A DNA stretch of 5,640 nucleotides. Source: Armatimonadota bacterium (GTDB lineage: Bacteria; Armatimonadota; Armatimonadia; Armatimonadales; Armatimonadaceae). Shown here piece after piece: positions 5,540 to 5,640 of this stretch; within the stretch, counting starts at the first letter, position 1; the number at the start of each line of letters is the position of its first letter. The translations under genes were made by a program, and so were the position numbers. The notes under the pieces are model-generated. The model searched no databases. It saw only the letters and a program-made list of their open reading frames with translations, and was not told the DNA's origin. The stretch lies in assembly GCA_014379275.1 (NCBI GenBank), contig JACMMA010000721.1:1-5640 (forward strand). The letters run 5' to 3'.

Positions 5540-5640
5540 TTGCGAACGGACCGGAAGCCATGCGACACGACCGAAACGCAACCGGATTACATGGCGCCTT
5601 CATCGACCGATGCAGGAATCGATGCGCTGTTGCTCGTATA
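5540..5640 (+). CDS. Possible start of a divergent gene (partial, runs off the window)
   Basis: A plus-strand frame is open from 5459 to the window end. Two starts are possible: TTG 5540, seven bases after GAAGG (5528-5532), or ATG 5591, which gives MAPSSTDAGIDALLLV and has only a weak site upstream. The base composition also becomes more GC-rich from about 5540, as in coding DNA. A competing frame from ATG 5560 is open too, so the call is tentative. No family can be recognised from so few residues. Confidence 0.25.
   Translation, partial: MRTDRKPCDTTETQPDYMAPSSTDAGIDALLLV

Noticed and set aside
5600..5634. CGATG-containing repeats (CATCGACCGATG and a second CGATGC)
   Set aside because: The units are five or six bases long and lie in probable coding DNA; this is within chance expectation.

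Overview
The window looks like chromosomal DNA from a GC-rich, free-living bacterium, most likely of the Armatimonadota. The best evidence is the N-terminus of the secreted pilin-like protein: an FTLIELLVVIAIIAILAAIL helix followed directly by FPVFAQARAKAR and SCLSN, a combination typical of the many prepilin-like proteins in that phylum. Long cell-surface or secreted proteins with signal peptides and beta-propeller repeats fit the same picture. This assignment rests on recalled family features, not on a search.

Left part, plus strand (1-1314). A short basic C-terminal tail of an upstream gene probably ends at 78. An AT-rich intergenic stretch with palindromes and a tandem 10-bp repeat (98-158) leads to a secreted protein gene (226-987). 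That gene appears to be broken. Its last residues start a carboxypeptidase-regulatory-like domain, and the continuation of the domain is readable in another frame if one G is restored near 976-978. The recognisable continuation stops exactly where a perfect 35-nt palindrome begins (1020-1054). Beyond the palindrome lies a small hydrophobic reading frame (to 1314) without a good start. I read this stretch as a decayed or rearranged junction.

Right part, minus strand (1294-5364). Three genes run in one direction, in transcription order: a type IV prepilin-like protein (5364-4456), a small lipoprotein (4372-4118), and a large secreted protein with an N-terminal YncE-like beta-propeller and a C-terminal phosphoesterase (alkaline phosphatase superfamily) domain (4059-1294). 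All three products are predicted to be exported. A strong stem-loop lies between the first two genes. The last gene overlaps the convergent small membrane frame tail to tail by 21 bp.

Right end (5365-5640). Upstream of the prepilin-like gene are a -10-like TATAGT, a 5'-UTR hairpin and three CTTAA repeats phased at exactly 11 bp, the layout of a PHO box. Because the third gene downstream encodes a phosphoesterase, phosphate control of this cluster is an attractive but unproven idea. The last ~100 bases may begin a divergent plus-strand gene. I found no RNA genes, CRISPR array or transposase gene.
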